From the NCBI RefSeq assembly GCF_008801695.1, contig NZ_VZPF01000034.1, forward strand, positions 1 through 48,589: a stretch of DNA of 48,589 nucleotides. Direction: 5' to 3'. The position numbers and the translations under genes are program-made. The notes under the pieces were generated by a model. The model was not told where the DNA came from. It worked only from the letters and a program-made list of their open reading frames with translations, and did no database searches. The stretch's first letter is position 1. The number at the start of each line of letters is the position of its first letter. Positions 23,555 through 32,408 of the stretch are shown one piece after another. This DNA is from Pantoea stewartii subsp. stewartii (GTDB lineage: Bacteria > Pseudomonadota > Gammaproteobacteria > Enterobacterales > Enterobacteriaceae).

Positions 23555-24157
23555 ATGGCTCCTAAAAAAAGCTTCAAAAAAGCCTACGTCGGTATCGTTA
23601 TGGACATGGCATTAGCCCGCAGCAAGATCAGTAACCGGATGGTTGCTCAGCGCTTAGGTGTGGATGAGACGACGATCCGCCGCTGGCGTAAAGAGAATAT
23701 CGACTTCGAGCGTGCTTTTACCGAGGCTCGCGAAGTGCTGGCGGAGAAGATAAACAACGTCGCGGGAAAAAGCCTGAACGTTCGTAAGCGGAAAACCATC
23801 ACCACTTCGCCTGATGGTGTGAAGACCACAGTTGAAGATGTACTACCAACGCACAATGATGTTGCCCTGTTTGCCAAATCCCTTGGGCTCGGTCGCAGCG
23901 TGTACGGGGAAGAAGATCGGCTTCGTGATGTGCTGCGTGACGTGATGAAGCATAAGGTGGCCGGGAAGTATACCGCGCTGGAGGCGGCGCAGCTGCTTGA
24001 GGCTGAGGGGATAAAAGTCCCGGAAACCTTGCTGATGGAACTGGAGACGCCGAAGCGATTCGAGCTATCTGGCCCCGGCGGTGGTGCGATTAAAACGGAG
24101 ACAACAAACCTCTCTCCGCAGGAAGCTGCCGACATATATAAAAACGTCCTGGGCTGA
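23555..24157 (+). CDS. Terminase small subunit
   Basis: 200 residues. A helix-turn-helix lies near the N-terminus (SNRMVAQRLGVDETTIRRWR). A coiled segment and an oligomerisation part (FAKSLGLGRSVYGEEDRLRD) follow. The tail FELSGPGGGAIKTETTNLSP is typical of terminase small subunits. It binds the packaging site and hands DNA to the large subunit. GGCGGGCGT precedes ATG. A 207-base intergenic region separates it from the large subunit, which is unusual. Confidence 0.85.
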   Translation: MAPKKSFKKAYVGIVMDMALARSKISNRMVAQRLGVDETTIRRWRKENIDFERAFTEAREVLAEKINNVAGKSLNVRKRKTITTSPDGVKTTVEDVLPTHNDVALFAKSLGLGRSVYGEEDRLRDVLRDVMKHKVAGKYTALEAAQLLEAEGIKVPETLLMELETPKRFELSGPGGGAIKTETTNLSPQEAADIYKNVLG

Positions 24158-24203
24158 AAATGCAAAAACAGGCGTTTCGACCATTGAAAACGCTATGCAT
24201 TTT
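24157..24203. other. Nested stem-loop directly after the small terminase stop
   Basis: AAAATGCA (24157-24164) pairs with TGCATTTT (24196-24203), and inside it GCGTTT (24172-24177) pairs with AAACGC (24188-24193). A further C5/G5 stem lies at 24241-24255. Together they make the terS-terL gap highly structured. A regulatory RNA element or a packaging-site part is possible. Confidence 0.45.
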
Positions 24204-24296
24204 AGCCCCTGTTTTATGCACGCTTTATTCACTCGTTTTTCCCCCTCTCCGGGGGCTTAACCCGCACTTATAAACATCTCACGCATTTAACGTAAT

Positions 24297-24360
24297 GAGT
24301 CCCCTTTTGATAGTTCGTGTAACGGTCATTATGTTAAATAGGGCCGATTTTAAGGAATTT
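24297..24360. repeat. Intergenic repeat element, copy 1 (before terL)
   Basis: About 64 bases imperfectly repeated at 28191-28255. Shared blocks are GAGTCC, TTTT, CGTGTAA and an exact 13-mer TTATGTTAAATAG (here 24329-24341). It ends in the terL ribosome-binding region. A late promoter or a recombination boundary are the candidates. Confidence 0.55.
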
Positions 24361-24364
24361 ATCT

Positions 24365-25981
24365 GTGCCAATCCCGTTCCCCTTCGATTTCAAAAAGCCT
24401 GATTACACACAGGTCTTCGAGTGGCGGATGGAGCGTTTGCAGCGCATTCGCCAGAACCCAGAGGTCCTTCCGGCGCTTCGGCAGTTCTACCGCGATAATC
24501 CGGCGCAGTTCATTATCGACTGGGGCATGACAACGGACCCGCGCAACCTCGACTACGGGCTCCCGGTATCCATCCCGTTTTTGCTGTTCCCGAAACAGGA
24601 AGAGTGGATCCACTGGATAATGGACCGACGCGGTAACCTGGAGAACGGTATTACCGAGAAAAGCCGTGAGATGGGGCTCAGCTGGACCTCGATCGGCATG
24701 GCCTGTTCACTTTGCCTGTTTAACCGGGAAATGGTCATTGGCTTTGGCTCCCGTAAAGAAGAGTACGTGGACAGCACCGGCAGCCCGAAAGCGCTGTTCT
24801 GGAAGGCACGAAAATTTGTTGAACTGCTGCCGGCAGAATTTCGCGGCAGCTGGAACGAGAAGAAGCACGCGCCGTATATGCGGGTTGAGTTTCCCGACAG
24901 CGGCGCAGTTATCACCGGCGAGGCTGGCGATAATATCGGTCGTGGTGACAGAACCACTATGTACTTTGTCGATGAGGCGGCTTTCCTGCCGCGTCCGTTG
25001 CTCATTGATGCTGCACTTTCCCAGACCACGCGCTGCCGTATAGACCTCTCATCGGTCAACGGCATGAACAATCCGTTCGCCCAGAAGCGACACAGCGGAA
25101 AAATCCCTGTGTTTACCTTCCATTGGCGCAGCGACCCGCGTAAGGACGATGAATGGTACAGCAAAGAATGCCTGAAGATTGATAACCCGGTCATCGTTGC
25201 CCAAGAACTGGACCTGAACTACAGCGCATCGGCAGAGGGCATCCTGATCCCTTCCGAATGGGTGCAGGCTGCCGTCGATGCGCACATCAAGTTGGGTATT
25301 CAGCCCAGCGGCCAGCGCCTCGGCGCAATGGATATTGCGGACGAAGGGAAAGACAAAAACGGCTTTTCTGCCCGCTATGGCTTCCTCCTGCAGAACGTCC
25401 ACGAGTGGTCCGGCGAGGGGAGCGACATTTACGCCTCCGTCGTTAAATCGTTTGGTTTCTGTGACGACTACGGGCTGGATGAATTCCGGTTCGATGAAGA
25501 TGGCCTGGGCGCTGGCGCGCGTGGCGATGCCCGCGTGATAAACGAGCACAGGCAGGCTGAGGGGCGGGCGACGATAACGGCCACGCCTTTCCGTGGTAGC
25601 GGCAGCGTGTTCGATCCTGACGATGAAGCGGTTCCCGGCGATAACGGGAAAGCGGCGCGTCTGAATAAAGATTTCTTTGCGAACGCAAAAGCGCAGAGCT
25701 GGTGGCATCTTCGCAAGCTGTTTCGTAACACCTTTCGCGCGCTGAATGGGATGGATTACAACCCTGACGAAATCATTTCGATAAGCGGCGAGATGGAGAA
25801 CAAAGACCGCCTGCTGATGGAGCTTTCACAGCCCACATGGTCGAAAAATGCCGTCGGGAAGATCCTCGTCGACAAACAGCCGGACGGCACTAAATCACCG
25901 AACCTTGCGGACGCCGTAATGATTAATTACGCGCCGATGGACTCCTCTCTTGATGTTTGGGCCAAACTGGCCGGAGCGTGA
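24365..25981 (+). CDS. Terminase large subunit
   Basis: 538 residues from GTG 24365 (AAGGAA upstream). The ATPase part shows a Walker-A-like [12 protein letters not shown] (about 98-109) and Walker [10 protein letters not shown] (about 200). The C-terminal nuclease has Asp in [19 protein letters not shown] and NLADAVM. It drives DNA into proheads and cuts the concatemer. TGA 25979-25981 is followed after one base by the portal ATG. Confidence 0.92.
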   Translation: MPIPFPFDFKKPDYTQVFEWRMERLQRIRQNPEVLPALRQFYRDNPAQFIIDWGMTTDPRNLDYGLPVSIPFLLFPKQEEWIHWIMDRRGNLENGITEKSREMGLSWTSIGMACSLCLFNREMVIGFGSRKEEYVDSTGSPKALFWKARKFVELLPAEFRGSWNEKKHAPYMRVEFPDSGAVITGEAGDNIGRGDRTTMYFVDEAAFLPRPLLIDAALSQTTRCRIDLSSVNGMNNPFAQKRHSGKIPVFTFHWRSDPRKDDEWYSKECLKIDNPVIVAQELDLNYSASAEGILIPSEWVQAAVDAHIKLGIQPSGQRLGAMDIADEGKDKNGFSARYGFLLQNVHEWSGEGSDIYASVVKSFGFCDDYGLDEFRFDEDGLGAGARGDARVINEHRQAEGRATITATPFRGSGSVFDPDDEAVPGDNGKAARLNKDFFANAKAQSWWHLRKLFRNTFRALNGMDYNPDEIISISGEMENKDRLLMELSQPTWSKNAVGKILVDKQPDGTKSPNLADAVMINYAPMDSSLDVWAKLAGA

Positions 25982-25982
25982 C

Positions 25983-27452
25983 ATGTCCCGAAAGAAACGC
26001 CAGAACGGCGCACAAAAGCCCGTTGCGACTGCTGACGGGTACAATAATTTCAGAGCCAACCTTGGCAATAACACCAGGAACATCCAGACCGGCGGCACTT
26101 ACATGCCAGGCTACATCACCCGTAACAGGGTGATGCTGGAGTTCGCCTATCGTTCGTCTTTCCTCGTTGGCGCTGGCGTTGACTCGATGGCGGACGACAT
26201 GACACGCAAAGGCGTGTCGATCACCTCGAAGCTTGAGCCGGGGCAAAAGGGCAAGGTAGACACTTTCTGGGATGATCTCGCCATCTGGGATGGGCTCAAC
26301 GACACCCTGAAGTGGTCACGCCTCTACGGTGGCGCGCTGATGGTGGTGCTTATTGAGGGGCAGGATATGTCCACGCCCCTGAAGCTGGACCGTATTAAAG
26401 AAGGCCAGTTTAAAGGGGTAATGACCCTTGACCGCTGGATGGTCAACCCGAGCTATTACGACCTTGTGACTGATTACGGTCCCGAGTTCGGTAAGCCGAA
26501 ATTCTATAAGGTGATCACCAATCAGCAGGGTATTCCGCCCTGGAAGATTCACCACTCACGTCTGATTCGCATGGAGGGTGATTCGTTACCTTTCCAGCAG
26601 GCCCAGACGGAGAACGGCTGGGGAATGTCGGTGGTTGAGCGCATTTTCGAGCGTATTGAGGCGTTTGATACTGCGACCGTCGGCACCACACAACTGATCC
26701 ACAAAGCGCACCTGCGTACCTACAGCATCGAAAAACTGAGGAATATTCTTGCCACCGGCGGCGACCTCGAAAAAGCGCTGATGAAGCATATGGACATGAT
26801 CCGCGAATATCAGACCATCGAAGGCATGACCATTATGGATGCCTCCGATAAGTTCGAGACGCACAGTTATTCGTTTGCGGGTATCGCCGATGTTCTGCTG
26901 CGCTTCGCTGAACAGGTATCCGGCGCAACCGGCATCCCTCTTGTCCGTCTGTTCGGCCAGTCTCCCGCCGGGTTCAGTACTGGCGACGGTGATCTGGAGA
27001 ACTACTACAGCCGCGTGAACTCATTGCAGGAGCGCCGCCTCCGTCGCCACATTCGCTGGCTGATGGATATTTCGTGGCGTTCTCTCTTCGGGCAGCCATT
27101 GCCAGACGACTTCAACTTTGAGTTTAACAAGCTCTGGGAAATGTCAGACACCGACCGCGCGACGATGGCGAATAACGTCACGACTGCACTGGCGACAGCC
27201 GTTCGTGAACTGGACATGCCACCTGCAGCAGCACTAAACGACCTCCGTAATTTGTCCGAGGTGATTGGCATCGGTGGTTCTATCACCGACGAGGATATCG
27301 AAGATGCGAAGACCCAGTGGCAGGAGGATGAACCTGAAGCCATCCCAGCGCCGCCGCTCGGAAATTCAGTACCGCAAAAGCCTGTTGGCGATAGCGAACC
27401 AAATCGGGCAAATCGTCGATGGTTCTTACGATGGTTCACAGGAAAGCGCTGA
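25983..27452 (+). CDS. Portal protein (DUF1073 family)
   Basis: 489 residues. The segment GYITRNRVMLEFAYRSSFLV with AGVDSMADDMTRKGV, and later RLYGGALMVVLIEG and LFGQSPAGFSTGDGDLENYY, are hallmarks of the DUF1073 portals. Portals form the dodecameric ring at one head vertex through which DNA enters. The C-terminal 60 residues are proline-rich and basic. It overlaps the next gene by more than 120 bases. Confidence 0.88.
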   Translation: MSRKKRQNGAQKPVATADGYNNFRANLGNNTRNIQTGGTYMPGYITRNRVMLEFAYRSSFLVGAGVDSMADDMTRKGVSITSKLEPGQKGKVDTFWDDLAIWDGLNDTLKWSRLYGGALMVVLIEGQDMSTPLKLDRIKEGQFKGVMTLDRWMVNPSYYDLVTDYGPEFGKPKFYKVITNQQGIPPWKIHHSRLIRMEGDSLPFQQAQTENGWGMSVVERIFERIEAFDTATVGTTQLIHKAHLRTYSIEKLRNILATGGDLEKALMKHMDMIREYQTIEGMTIMDASDKFETHSYSFAGIADVLLRFAEQVSGATGIPLVRLFGQSPAGFSTGDGDLENYYSRVNSLQERRLRRHIRWLMDISWRSLFGQPLPDDFNFEFNKLWEMSDTDRATMANNVTTALATAVRELDMPPAAALNDLRNLSEVIGIGGSITDEDIEDAKTQWQEDEPEAIPAPPLGNSVPQKPVGDSEPNRANRRWFLRWFTGKR

Positions 27453-28056
27453 CAACGTTTCAAAAATCCTGCTGGACTACGCCGAGATATTGACGCCGTG
27501 GGCTGAAATGGTGGCGACCAAAATGTTCGCCCAGGTCGAGCGGGAAGAGTGGGATCAGTGGAAATCGGTATCTGAAGAAATCGGTGCTGGTCTGCGTGAT
27601 GTGGTGGGCAATACGCCCGTCGGCGCGGTGGCGCAGGACATTGTATTTCGCCAGATCCAGCTGATGAAATCCCTTCCACTTGAAGCGTCAGATCGCGTGA
27701 TGGAGATTCAACAGCGTGCTCTGCAGGCGGTTGTCAGTGGTGAGCGTCCGGATCAGCTTTACGAGATGATTATGGAGTCTGGTGATGTGGCCGCCAGCCG
27801 GGCGCAGCTGATTGCTCGTACGGAGATTGGCCGCGCCACTGGCGCGCTGACACAGGCCCGCGCGCTGTCGGTCGGTTCAGAGGGTTACTGGTGGCGCATC
27901 CACGGCGCTGGCACGCGCAAATCTCATCGAGGCATGAAGGATAAATTTGTGCGCTGGGATAACCCGCCGACGCTGGATGGTATGACCGGTCACGCTGGCT
28001 GTCTGCCGAACTGCGAATGCTGGCCTGAAGTGCAGATTCCACCACCGAGAAAATGA
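27304..28056 (+). CDS. MuF-like minor head protein (SPP1 gp7 family)
   Basis: About 250 residues. ATG 27304 has GAGG 9 bases upstream; ATG 27328 is an alternative. The central part is helical, and the C-terminal MuF domain includes AQLIARTEIGRATGALTQAR, YWWRIHGAGTRKSHRGM and HAGCLPNCECWPEVQIP, with the Cys/His pattern of the family. MuF proteins attach to the portal and enter the head in few copies, and some carry effector domains. None is evident here. Confidence 0.85.
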   Translation: MRRPSGRRMNLKPSQRRRSEIQYRKSLLAIANQIGQIVDGSYDGSQESADNVSKILLDYAEILTPWAEMVATKMFAQVEREEWDQWKSVSEEIGAGLRDVVGNTPVGAVAQDIVFRQIQLMKSLPLEASDRVMEIQQRALQAVVSGERPDQLYEMIMESGDVAASRAQLIARTEIGRATGALTQARALSVGSEGYWWRIHGAGTRKSHRGMKDKFVRWDNPPTLDGMTGHAGCLPNCECWPEVQIPPPRK

Positions 28057-28190
28057 AAAATACGGATTTGAGCAGGTATTCCATGCGAACGGCAATATCC
28101 GCGAAATGTTATGAAAATGTTGTATTTGAAAATCTCCATTTTCAGGCCCGATAACCGCGACTTTTACGGCTTAAGAGGGACATTTTAATC

Positions 28191-28255
28191 GAGTCCATTT
28201 TTCGCAGTACGTGTAAGAACCCTTATGTTAAATAGCCCGTTATTTTGAACATTTT
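28191..28255. repeat. Intergenic repeat element, copy 2 (before the DUF2213 gene)
   Basis: Partner of 24297-24360. It shares the order GAGTCC, CGTGTAA, TTATGTTAAATAG (28223-28235). The rest of this 263-base gap (28057-28319) is AT-rich without a gene. Confidence 0.55.
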
Positions 28256-28266
28256 TCCCATCCTAC

Positions 28267-28293
28267 AAGGTCGCGCACTGAGCGGCCTTTTTT
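28267..28293 (+). terminator. Rho-independent terminator before the head-protease gene
   Basis: Stem AAGGTCGC/GCGGCCTT with 7-base loop and T6. It ends the packaging transcript and leaves head genes to another promoter or to Q-modified polymerase. Confidence 0.7.
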
Positions 28294-28319
28294 GTTGCCC
28301 GTAATCGAGCAGGTAACCC

Positions 28320-29600
28320 ATGAAATATTTCTTCACCACACGCCTGGGCGAGACGCGCTATCTGCAGCCGGATGGTTCACTGCTGTGCAAAGACGTGCCA
28401 ATAGCCCGAACAGGCACACAGGTTTATTTACCTGAGGAAATCGACCTTGAACCGGACGCCAGCGGTACCGTTACTGTCTGGCGCATGGAAGACGAGGTGT
28501 TTTCACCGGAGACGATGGCGAGCTTCGAAGGTGTGGCCGTCACGCTGGGGCATCCAGAGGATAGCCTGGGCAACATCGTTTTCGTTAACCCGTCCAATTT
28601 TTCTGAGCTGGCCCACGGACACATTCAGAACGTCCGGCGCGGCACCGGTGATAAATCAGATCTGCTTATTGCTGACGTGCTGATTAAGCGGCAGGAGGCA
28701 ATCGACGCGGTGACCTCTGGGCTGACCGATGTCAGCTGTGGTTATGACGCGCAGTACAAGCAGCTGGCTCCCGGCAAGGGCAAGCAATATCAAATCACTG
28801 GCAATCATCTGGCCGTCGGCATTGACCGTGGGCGAGCTGGTGGCCGCTGTGCAATCGGGGATTCCACCCCATCACCCAAAGGAAGAACGATGAAACAACC
28901 AACGTTAATGCAGCGGATTTTGACAGCTATCCGCACGCGTGATGACGATGCGCTGGCGAAGCTGGTGGATGAGGCGGCTGATCTGCCGTCTGATGCTATG
29001 GGTGGTATCCCTGGCTCGACCATCAACATTAACCTCCCGTCACAGGCGACGGCGCTCCCGGAAGCGGAACGCACCACTACGGATAACACGCCGGGAACGG
29101 CAGATCCGAAGAAAGAGCAGACTGCTGATGAAGAGGCTCCTGCCTGGGCGAAAGCGCTTATTGCCCGTATCGAAACGCTGGAGAAAAAGACCGGCGATGG
29201 CGAACCAAACCCGGACAACATGACCACTGACGAAGACGCAGAAGAAGACCGAAAAGTCACAGGTGATGCAGCATTTAAGCGCAACCTGATTGCCGATGCG
29301 GAAATCATCTGCCCTGGCTTCCAGCCGAATGGCGACAAAGGCCTGAAGCGTCAGGTACTGAACCACGCCATGCGCACTGGTGATAGCCTGAAATCGTTCA
29401 ATGTGAGCGACTTCAGCAAAGCGCCAAAAGCGACCGTTGACGCGGTGTTCACAGCAGCAGTAGCGCTGAACAAGGCGAAAAATCATCTGGCCCCGCTGAA
29501 TAACGGTACCCGTACCACCGATGGCGCGCCAAATACCAAACACCTCTCCCCGGCTGAGCTGAACAAGATCAACGCCGACTTCTGGGCCAAACGCAAATAA
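28320..29600 (+). CDS. DUF2213 head maturation protease fused to scaffold
   Basis: 426 residues. The N-terminal 190 residues are the DUF2213 domain (GHPEDSLGNIVFVNP with a candidate catalytic His, DVSCGYDAQYKQL, NHLAVGIDRGRAGGRC), a prohead-protease type. The rest is acidic and helical, like a scaffold (DEEAPAWAKALIARIETLEK). An internal in-frame ATG at 28890 with AAAGGAAG upstream would give the scaffold alone, as in lambda C/Nu3. Directly followed by decoration and capsid genes. Confidence 0.85.
   Translation: MKYFFTTRLGETRYLQPDGSLLCKDVPIARTGTQVYLPEEIDLEPDASGTVTVWRMEDEVFSPETMASFEGVAVTLGHPEDSLGNIVFVNPSNFSELAHGHIQNVRRGTGDKSDLLIADVLIKRQEAIDAVTSGLTDVSCGYDAQYKQLAPGKGKQYQITGNHLAVGIDRGRAGGRCAIGDSTPSPKGRTMKQPTLMQRILTAIRTRDDDALAKLVDEAADLPSDAMGGIPGSTININLPSQATALPEAERTTTDNTPGTADPKKEQTADEEAPAWAKALIARIETLEKKTGDGEPNPDNMTTDEDAEEDRKVTGDAAFKRNLIADAEIICPGFQPNGDKGLKRQVLNHAMRTGDSLKSFNVSDFSKAPKATVDAVFTAAVALNKAKNHLAPLNNGTRTTDGAPNTKHLSPAELNKINADFWAKRK
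28890..29600 (+). CDS. Possible separate scaffold protein from an internal start
   Basis: ATG 28890 lies in frame in the DUF2213 gene, with AAAGGAAG 4 bases upstream. It gives MKQPTLMQRILTAIRTRDDD, 236 residues. The break coincides with the end of the protease domain (SPKGRT). Shorter co-terminal scaffolds are known for lambda-type proteases. Expression is inferred. Confidence 0.5.
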   Translation: MKQPTLMQRILTAIRTRDDDALAKLVDEAADLPSDAMGGIPGSTININLPSQATALPEAERTTTDNTPGTADPKKEQTADEEAPAWAKALIARIETLEKKTGDGEPNPDNMTTDEDAEEDRKVTGDAAFKRNLIADAEIICPGFQPNGDKGLKRQVLNHAMRTGDSLKSFNVSDFSKAPKATVDAVFTAAVALNKAKNHLAPLNNGTRTTDGAPNTKHLSPAELNKINADFWAKRK

Positions 29601-29611
29601 GGTAAATCGAC

Positions 29612-30115
29612 ATGGCTGGTACTGCATATACAACCCGGATGCCTATTGGCATTGCCGGTGCTGTGACTCGTCCGCGTGATCTCACCATTGAACCGGTGGT
29701 CCTCGATCACACCAAACAATTCGCCTCTTATGGCCTCCCGGGCAAATACGTGAACGATCAGTTCGTTCCGCTGGAGTCCGGCGACACCATCGACAAGGTG
29801 AAAGGGATTCTGGTTCGCCCGTTCCCTATCACCTCAGCGGCTGACCTCGCCTATATCGGCGTGGAGGCTAATCAGGTCGGCGACAACCTCAAACGTGGCT
29901 ACATCTGCGTGAAAGTCACCGCAGGCAACGCGACAGCGGCAAAAAAAGGGGATCCGGTGTACGTCCGCGTTGCTGGTGGCACCACACCGAGCCCTGTTGG
30001 TTCGTTTGTGCTGTCGCCGGATTCCACCGCCACAAACACGCCTCAGCTGACGAATGCAGAGGTTATGGGCCCGGGTGAAGCCGATGGCCGTATCGAAATT
30101 GCATATAACATCTGA
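29612..30115 (+). CDS. Head decoration/structural cement protein
   Basis: 167 residues. AYTTRMPIGIAGAVTRPRDL then YGLPGKYVNDQFVPLESGDT resemble the small cement proteins that precede DUF2184 capsids. It is rich in beta structure with GKY and KKGDPVYVRVAGG segments. It probably clamps capsid subunits in expanded heads. It lies 10 bases before the capsid gene. Confidence 0.8.
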   Translation: MAGTAYTTRMPIGIAGAVTRPRDLTIEPVVLDHTKQFASYGLPGKYVNDQFVPLESGDTIDKVKGILVRPFPITSAADLAYIGVEANQVGDNLKRGYICVKVTAGNATAAKKGDPVYVRVAGGTTPSPVGSFVLSPDSTATNTPQLTNAEVMGPGEADGRIEIAYNI

Positions 30116-30125
30116 GGAACATTGA

Positions 30126-31073
30126 ATGTTTACTGTTGACAGAGCGACTATCGACTCCACCGGCGCGTTCCTGGTCGGTGAGCTGGAGCGCATGGATCAG
30201 ACGCTGAACATGCCGCTGGTCTCCGTAAAATGGAGCCGTGACATGCCGCTGCGCAGCGATATTTCCATCGCCGATGAAGTGTCTTCCTTCACCAATACCG
30301 ATTTCGCCAGCGTTGGCGGTCCTAACCCGACAGGTAAAAACTGGATGGGCAAAAAGGGGACTGCTACGCCGGGGCCAGAACTCGATATTACCCCAACCCG
30401 TAACAACCTGACCCCGTGGGCCTCCGAGGTGTCATGGACTGTTCTGGAGCTGGCTTCCGCTCAGCAGCTTGGCCGCCCGATTGACGTGCAGAAATACACG
30501 GCAATGAAAATGAAATGGAACATGGATACCGATGAGCAGGTGTATATCGGTGATGAGGTTCTGGGCGTCGCTGGCCTGCTTAACCTGCCGGATATTACTC
30601 CGCTGGCAGCAGCGGCCGCATGGAAGGCAACCACCGATCCAGATGTGATTTTGCAGGATATAAACCTGCTGCTGACCGATGTATGGGTTCGCTCTGGTTA
30701 TGCCGTCTGCCCGGCAAAAATCGGTCTGGCTCCTGAGCTGTTCGGGCTGCTGACCACCAAGAAAGTATCCTCCGCCGGTAATATTTCCGTACTGGAGTAC
30801 GTGAAGATTAACTGCATCGCCTATCAGGAAAACGGCGAACCGCTCGATATCGTCTCCATGAAATGGGCGTCAAAACGTGGTGCTGGTGGCTCTCACCGCA
30901 TCGTGGCTTACACCCAGGACGAACAGTACGTTCGCTTCCCGATGGTGCCGCTGCTGAACACGCCGCTGGAATATCGCGGTATGCAGCAGCTGTCCGTTTA
31001 TTACGGCAAGCTGGGGCAGGTGGAAGCGCCGTATTCCAATACGATCTCTTACCTGGACGTTCCGGCGTCTTAA
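30126..31073 (+). CDS. Major capsid protein (DUF2184)
   Basis: 315 residues, HK97-fold type. It begins with an N-arm (MFTVDRATIDSTGAFLVGEL). The segment RNNLTPWASEVSWTVLELAS and the C-terminal APYSNTISYLDVPAS are typical of DUF2184 coats. No delta domain of the HK97 kind is obvious, since the scaffold lies in the upstream protein. Strong ribosome site GAGGAAC. A terminator follows, probably lowering expression of the genes behind it. Confidence 0.88.
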   Translation: MFTVDRATIDSTGAFLVGELERMDQTLNMPLVSVKWSRDMPLRSDISIADEVSSFTNTDFASVGGPNPTGKNWMGKKGTATPGPELDITPTRNNLTPWASEVSWTVLELASAQQLGRPIDVQKYTAMKMKWNMDTDEQVYIGDEVLGVAGLLNLPDITPLAAAAAWKATTDPDVILQDINLLLTDVWVRSGYAVCPAKIGLAPELFGLLTTKKVSSAGNISVLEYVKINCIAYQENGEPLDIVSMKWASKRGAGGSHRIVAYTQDEQYVRFPMVPLLNTPLEYRGMQQLSVYYGKLGQVEAPYSNTISYLDVPAS

Positions 31074-31082
31074 CCTGAAATC

Positions 31083-31105
31083 AGGCGGGGCAACCCGCCT
31101 TTTTT
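31083..31105 (+). terminator. Terminator after the capsid gene
   Basis: Stem AGGCGGG/CCCGCCT, loop GCAA, followed by T6. Placed to reduce transcription from highly needed capsid to downstream connector genes. Confidence 0.8.
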
Positions 31106-31118
31106 GTGGAGTAAAAAC

Positions 31119-31517
31119 ATGAAATACGTTGTTTCTGGTGGCGCGACGCTCAGCTTTGAAGACGGCACTAAATTTGAACTTTCCCAGGGTATTCATGACG
31201 GTTCGACCTTCCCGGCGGAAGTGAAGAAGCACTGGGCTTTCAAAGCCTACGCCAAACCGCTGGACGAGTCAGAACTGGCGAACGAGCAGAACGCCGAAGA
31301 CCTCGCCGCAAGCCTGGTATTGCTGGCGCAGGAAAATAACACCCTGAAAGCGCAGCTGGTGGCCCATGAAAAGACCATCACCGACCAGGGGAACGAAATC
31401 ACCAGCCTGAAAACGCAGCTGGTGGCCGCAGCCGGTAAACCTGCTGACACCACGGACAAAACCGATAAAACCGGTGGGGACGCGAAAGATGCCAAAAAAC
31501 AGCAGGCTTCCAACTAA
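31119..31517 (+). CDS. Small head-region protein with coiled coil (132 aa)
   Basis: The start at ATG 31119 follows GGAG. Residues 1-45 form a small beta domain (VSGGATLSFEDGTKFELSQG) with KHWAFKAYAKPL. Residues 60-110 are a coiled coil (ASLVLLAQENNTLKAQLVAH). The tail is Lys/Asp/Thr-rich. This type is usual between capsid and DUF4054 in this head module and may act in head-tail joining. The exact function is unknown. Confidence 0.7.
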   Translation: MKYVVSGGATLSFEDGTKFELSQGIHDGSTFPAEVKKHWAFKAYAKPLDESELANEQNAEDLAASLVLLAQENNTLKAQLVAHEKTITDQGNEITSLKTQLVAAAGKPADTTDKTDKTGGDAKDAKKQQASN

Positions 31518-31899
31518 CGAGCAGTTCCGCACCGACTTTCCTGAGTTTTCCGACACAACCCGTTATCCCGATCCCTCTGTAAATTTCTATCTGGGGCAGG
31601 CGGACACGCTTCTGAATCAGGACGTGCTCGGCGATCAGTTCGTCTACCTGGCTGAACTCTTCACCGCTCACTATACGGAGCTGCGTGGGAAAACACTTTC
31701 TGCGGCAAGTGCCGGCGGCGTGAACAGTAACGGTTCTGCGGGTGTTGTGTCCTCCAAATCGGTGGACAAAGTGTCGGTGAGCTACGACACCACCGGCGTT
31801 ATCAACCCTGATGCCGGGTTCTGGAACAACACCGCCTACGGGCGCGAGTTCTACTGGTGGTGGTCGATGTTCGGCGCGGGGGGGAGACAACTTCTGTGA
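31489..31899 (+). CDS. Head-tail connector (DUF4054)
   Basis: 136 residues. The start PTNEQFRTDFPEFSDTTRYP followed by VNFYLGQADTLL, and the tail NTAYGREFYWWWSMFGAGG, are typical of DUF4054 proteins in contractile-tail phages with DUF2184 capsids. It overlaps the previous gene by 29 bases and the next by four (GTGA). Likely forms the ring below the portal. Confidence 0.8.
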   Translation: MPKNSRLPTNEQFRTDFPEFSDTTRYPDPSVNFYLGQADTLLNQDVLGDQFVYLAELFTAHYTELRGKTLSAASAGGVNSNGSAGVVSSKSVDKVSVSYDTTGVINPDAGFWNNTAYGREFYWWWSMFGAGGRQLL

Positions 31900-32408
31900 A
31901 AAGCGGACTGACAGTGACGACGGATAACTCTGTTGCGGTGCTGGAATCCCTGCGGCAGCTTTCCGGCATGGATGTGCTGGTGGGCATTCCGGCAGATAGC
32001 GCATCTCGTGAAGATGGCTCAAAGCTTAATAATGCCGAAATCGGCTACCTGCAGTCGACTGGGGCGACGATTGAAATCGACGGAACCACCGTCACGCTAC
32101 CACCGCGCCCGTTTTTGGATATGGGGATCGAGAATGCGAAGCCCCGCACCACAGAGCACCTGAAAGCGGCGGCTATTGCAGCTCTGGACGGAAAACAGGA
32201 TGCGGCCCTGCGTGAACTGGAAAGCGCCGGACAGATCGCGCGTGATGCGTCGAAAGCGGTTATCAGCTCAGGCGACCAACTACAGGCCCTTTCTGAGACA
32301 ACCATTAAACGTCGTCGGGCATCAAAACCCCCGATTATTGATGACAAGCCCCTTTGGGCTCGTGGCTATCTGTTGCGCTCCATTAACTACATCGTGAGGT
32401 CGAAATAA
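31896..32408 (+). CDS. Neck/tail completion protein candidate (170 aa)
   Basis: GTG 31896 overlaps the stop of the DUF4054 gene. The product contains SGMDVLVGIPADSASREDGS and PPRPFLDMGIENAK, resembling HK97 gp10/Mu G-like completion proteins. The C-terminal helices (IKRRRASKPPIIDD) are basic. It lies in the standard order connector-completion-terminator of phage genomes. Assignment by position and partial motif. Confidence 0.65.
   Translation: MKSGLTVTTDNSVAVLESLRQLSGMDVLVGIPADSASREDGSKLNNAEIGYLQSTGATIEIDGTTVTLPPRPFLDMGIENAKPRTTEHLKAAAIAALDGKQDAALRELESAGQIARDASKAVISSGDQLQALSETTIKRRRASKPPIIDDKPLWARGYLLRSINYIVRSK

Noticed and set aside
25049..25708. Minus-strand frame opposite the large terminase
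   Set aside because: Overlaps the intact terminase nuclease region and lacks a ribosome site or motif.
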